The notes under the pieces are model-generated. The model searched no databases. It saw nothing but the letters and a program-made list of their open reading frames with translations, and had not been told where the DNA came from. From NCBI RefSeq assembly GCF_000208745.1, contig NC_030850.1, positions 36,416,417 through 36,480,416 of the forward strand: 64,000 bases of DNA, given 5' to 3'. The DNA is from Theobroma cacao (lineage: Eukaryota; Streptophyta; Magnoliopsida; Malvales; Malvaceae). Positions within the stretch are counted from its first letter, which is position 1. Each line of letters opens with the position of its first letter. Shown in pieces: positions 60,813-64,000 of the stretch. The position numbers and the translations under genes were made by a program.

Positions 60813-61372
60813 CTAAGGTTGTGCTTGCAAGGTCTGGTCTTTCGGGGGATCTGCTATCTTGTTTCTAGGCCTGGAAAATGCCTGGATCAAACATGGAGGA
60901 TCAGGTTCCCTGTTTTTCAACTTAACCAATAGCTGGATCAAACACCGCATAGCTAAAGGCACTACTGCTGTAATCAGGGCGAGTTGAAACGTTTCTTCAT
61001 TCGGGGTAACAGCAAAGATCGCAGATCCATAAGTTATAATCATTGAAACACCAGCAACCGTTACTTCAAACTTGAACGGAAAATTATGCGTGAGAGACAT
61101 AATAACAAGTACCGCTGCAGAAAAGGCTAGGGTGTTGGAAGTCAAGAAAACGTAGTAGACAGATGATTCAGATTCACAGATAGCAGTGCCTGCTATATGG
61201 CCCTCATTGGTTTCCTGCCATACACCGCCAGGGGGGTTAACCCCATCTTGGAAGGTCACGGTAGCTATTAGGGTGGCTACTACCAAGAGAGCGTTACGGG
61301 CGTCAGCTCTATTCTTCTCCTTATCCTCCTCTTTTGCACCTTTCTTGTACTGAAAATAACGGCACTAGTCCT
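60813..61372 (-). pseudogene. PGG-domain gene, 5' end lost at a MULE
   Basis: Open from 61364 to the stop at 60813 and very like the intact copy at 40132: ADARNALLVVATLIATVTFQ, NPPGGVWQ, YYVFLTSNTLAFSAAVLVIM, MIITYGSAIFAVT and a tail ending QTLQAQP. It lacks the 57-bp internal duplication of the 40132 copy. The Trp codon of the leading DWCRYFQY motif is TAG (61367-61365). Beyond about 61373 the sequence no longer matches the gene and the start codon is gone, replaced by the Mutator-like element. No ATG precedes the first helix. The coding part is otherwise undamaged, so the loss appears recent relative to the other broken copies. Confidence 0.88.
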
Positions 61373-64000
61373 GGCCATTTTTTTTCAAGAAAAATGTGAG
61401 AAAATGATTTTGTGATAAGGTGATTTCAAATATAACCGACCATATAAAGTTATCTGTTTCTACCCAAAAATAAACATGAGTAGACCAAAATGCCCTTAAA
61501 AACATCATTTCAAAGAAATGCTCAGCTGTTTGAGCTATCTGCCTCTCGCCAGAGAAAAAATGAAAAACATTAAAAATAAATGCGCGCAGCTATTTAGGCT
61601 CGATCATCTTTCTCTGTCTCAACTCTGGTAAGTCTTTGTTGAGCACCATCGTTGTCAGCTCTCTCAGATCTCTGAACTGTATGAGCTCTGTCAACTCTCT
61701 GTTGAGCACTATTGTCATTGGGCTGTGGTCTATCTCTCGACATTTGGCCACATTGTCATAGATTAACACACCCTATAGCAGAGATGACATCAAGGTACCT
61801 GTTATTGGGTTTATTTCTGCAACACACTTAAATTTCTGAAACATTTGGTGTAAATAATAAGATGGATAAGAAACATTGCCCAGAGTTGTTACACGCCATG
61901 CATCTATAACATGAGTGAAGAGTTATTTTAGCGTGTCACGGCTGTTACTGGAGTGTTGTCGGCTAACTAGTTATTTGGGTTGTTAGCGTGTCACGGCTAT
62001 TCTTGGGGTGTGGTGAGTGAACTAAATGTATGGGTTTTTGGCGTGTCATGGCTGTTCTTGGAGTGTCGTGGGTTAATTGGTTTTTGGGATTTTTAACGTG
62101 TCACGGATGTTGGTGTAACCAGTCAGTAATTACAGTGATTGGCGTGTCACGATAATGATGCATGGTGTGTCACGACAGTGATGCATGGCGTGTAATGATA
62201 CTGATGCATGACGCGTCACGATATTTGACTTGATATGCATGACGTGTTACAACATTTTACGTTATATGCATGGCGTGTAACAACACGACTAACAAATTTT
62301 TGATCACGGCATGTATTGTGTAAAATGATTGACGATATTTTTTTTTCAAAATTTCAGTGGAGTTCCAATTGTGCGACTTGTGATAAGACACGGTAGTTAG
62401 TAGGTGGATGGCATTTACAAGGGTGGTGAGTCACGAATGAGGCGGGTTAGGAGTGATTTGTCGTTTGTAGGCTTGATGAAGCTGGTTGAAGATGTTGTTA
62501 GGGTCAACTCAGAAATTGACGAGATTGAGTTACATGCATTGATCAGTACACCCGAAGAGCTATTACGGCCAATTATCAAGGACGATGAGGATGTTGCATT
62601 AATTTTGCTAGAACAGAGGAATGTTCCGGCTGTGTATGTCAGCATTAGGGGACGCCAAATAAATGTTATGTCACATGGAGAAGTTGGACAACATGGTAAT
62701 CAACTCAATCAAAATGAGATTTACAATGCTTCACATATACCACAACATTCGGTCTGTAACCCACAACAATGGCAATTGAGGTATGCACAAGAGTTTGTGC
62801 AACCCGGTAGACAGACGACATTCACAGACAGTTGGCTACACAATTTCGATCAGGATGTGCATCAAACCAATTTCTTGCTTCTCTTGAACAAATGCAACGA
62901 TCGGGTGAAATTGTAGAGTGTGTAATGCCATTGTCAAATGAGAATATGACAGTTGAGGACAACAATGTGAGGTTGGAGGGTGACACTGCGACGCTGGAGT
63001 ATAATACTACATTTGATGAGGGAAATGAGGATTTGTTCGCTGCCGGTGAAGATAGATTTGATCACACTTCAAATGATGGGCTTGAACAATCACAAGATGA
63101 CAGTTCAGACGATGATTGCCTTTATGACAGTGACATTCCAATTTGCAATAATGTTGAAGGTGAAACAGAACCTGTTGGAGGTGTTGATGTATGAGATGTT
63201 CAGTGTGATGACCCCATATACAATAACCCCATCGCTGGTGAGAACGGGATTCGTTCCCTTGATATATTGCTCGATGACAGTGATCATGAAAGGAAAAATG
63301 CAGGGATATCTCGTACGTGGGTAATTGCAAGTGCAGAAAGGTTATTCTTCCAAATAATTACCACTGAAGAGTCGACATGTGCCGAAGATCCCTTATACAA
63401 AGGAAGAATGTTTTCATCGAAGGTCGAGTTGAAACGAGCTTTAAACATGTTGGTTATAAAAGAGAAGTTTGCGATAAGAGTAAAAAGGTCATGTAAAGCT
63501 CGTTATGAGGTTAGTTGCAAGGACAAGGCATGCAAGTTCAGTGTTTGTGCAACGAAGTTACCTGATAGAGGAGAATATTGGAAAGTTCGGACATTCCATA
63601 AAATACACACTTGTATCGTTGATGATTTGCAAGGGCAGTTTCCAACTACGAGTGCGAAGATGATTGGTAAACTTATGTCACACAAGATTCGGGCTAATGG
63701 AGTAGCATTGAGACCTAAGGACATAATTTGTGAGATGAAGGTTTAGTGGGGATTGGAATGCTTGTATAGTAAGACTTGGCCAGCGGAGGAGTATGCGAAG
63801 AGGCTTCTTTTCGGTCCATCGGAGGAGTCATTTCAACTACTACCATCGTATTTTTATATGTTGGAACAAGAAAATCCTAGCATAATGACTGCAGTGGCTA
63901 ATGATGAGGAAGAGAGATTCAAATATTGTTTCTGGTCATACGGGGCTTGTATTCGGGGGTTTAGGGATGTAATGCGTCTTACGGTTGCAATTGATGCGAC
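61373..64000 (+). mobile_element. Mutator-like element (MULE), 5' part with decayed transposase
   Basis: Begins where the PGG gene homology stops and continues past the window end, so the inverted repeats and target duplication cannot be checked. After a non-coding leader and a repeat array come remnants of an N-terminal transposase domain: VPIVRLVIRH with two stop codons following at about 62395-62403, then VDGIYKGGESRMRRVRSDLS and LLEQRNVPAVYVSIRGRQ. A frameshift leads to an acidic linker (62832-63194). Then comes the MuDR DNA-binding region: MFSSKVELKRALNMLVIKEK, RVKRSCKARYEVSCKDKACK and YWKVRTFHKIHTC. A stop at 63744-63746 interrupts it, and WSYGACIRGFRDVMRLTVAI follows at about 63937-63996, the start of the MULE catalytic domain. 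Defective. Confidence 0.88.
61931..62290 (+). repeat. Ordered repeat array with GCGTGTCACG core in the MULE leader
   Basis: Ten copies of a core close to GCGTGTCACG lie at 61931, 61986, 62041, 62096, 62142, 62165, 62188, 62211, 62242 and 62273. The first four are exactly 55 bp apart; the next four are 23 bp apart, embedded in 'gatgcatggcgtgtcacga'; the last two steps are 31 bp. Several units also carry a second GTGTCG/GTGTGG half about 22 bp after the core. It is non-coding and ends about 110 bp before the transposase remnant. Confidence 0.85.

Overview
This is nuclear DNA of a flowering plant, almost certainly a eudicot. It is AT-rich, its genes have many GT-AG introns, and it carries a group IIc WRKY factor, a P-type (U-type) cyclin, P-class PPR and FBD F-box genes, and LINE, hAT, MULE and LTR remnants. 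Two runs of N (41772-42466 and 45969-46237) show it is a draft scaffold. The species cannot be named from the sequence; the + strand is the reference throughout.

Layout. 1-634 is a piece of an LTR retrotransposon. About 635-8870 is gene-poor. 9076-33207 is the single-copy gene block: a WRKY12-like transcription factor (+), an F-box/FBD gene (-), the ER mannosyltransferase ALG12 in 20 exons (+), a plastid-type PPR protein like At1g02150 (+) and a U4-type cyclin (+). I rebuilt the exons by hand from splice sites and reading phase. From memory of the Arabidopsis map, WRKY12 and CYCU4;1 are neighbours on chromosome 2 (At2g44745/At2g44740), and ALG12 and the PPR gene are neighbours on chromosome 1 (At1g02145/At1g02150). 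This window holds all four together, as expected if it keeps an ancestral order that Arabidopsis split after genome duplication.

33400-61372 is a fast-changing cluster, entirely on the minus strand, of ankyrin-PGG membrane protein genes and short PGG-only relatives. I count nine units: two intact short genes (40132-40764 and 48110-48583) and seven broken ones. The breaks are all different: frameshifts, one nonsense codon, a hAT insertion with an 8-bp target duplication, truncation at a repeat junction, a fragment abutting a LINE, and truncation at a MULE. A spacer of about 0.7-1.3 kb that first appears just after the cyclin gene recurs twice inside the cluster, and two of its three copies are preceded by a roughly 340-bp AT-rich tandem repeat, so the cluster grew by segmental duplication. 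Proteins of this class (ACD6, ITN1 and relatives) act in membranes in defence and stress signalling; a role for these copies is inference only.

61373-64000 is the 5' part of a decayed Mutator-like element that runs off the window. Its leader holds an ordered array of repeats sharing a GCGTGTCACG-like core at 55-bp and then 23-bp spacing.
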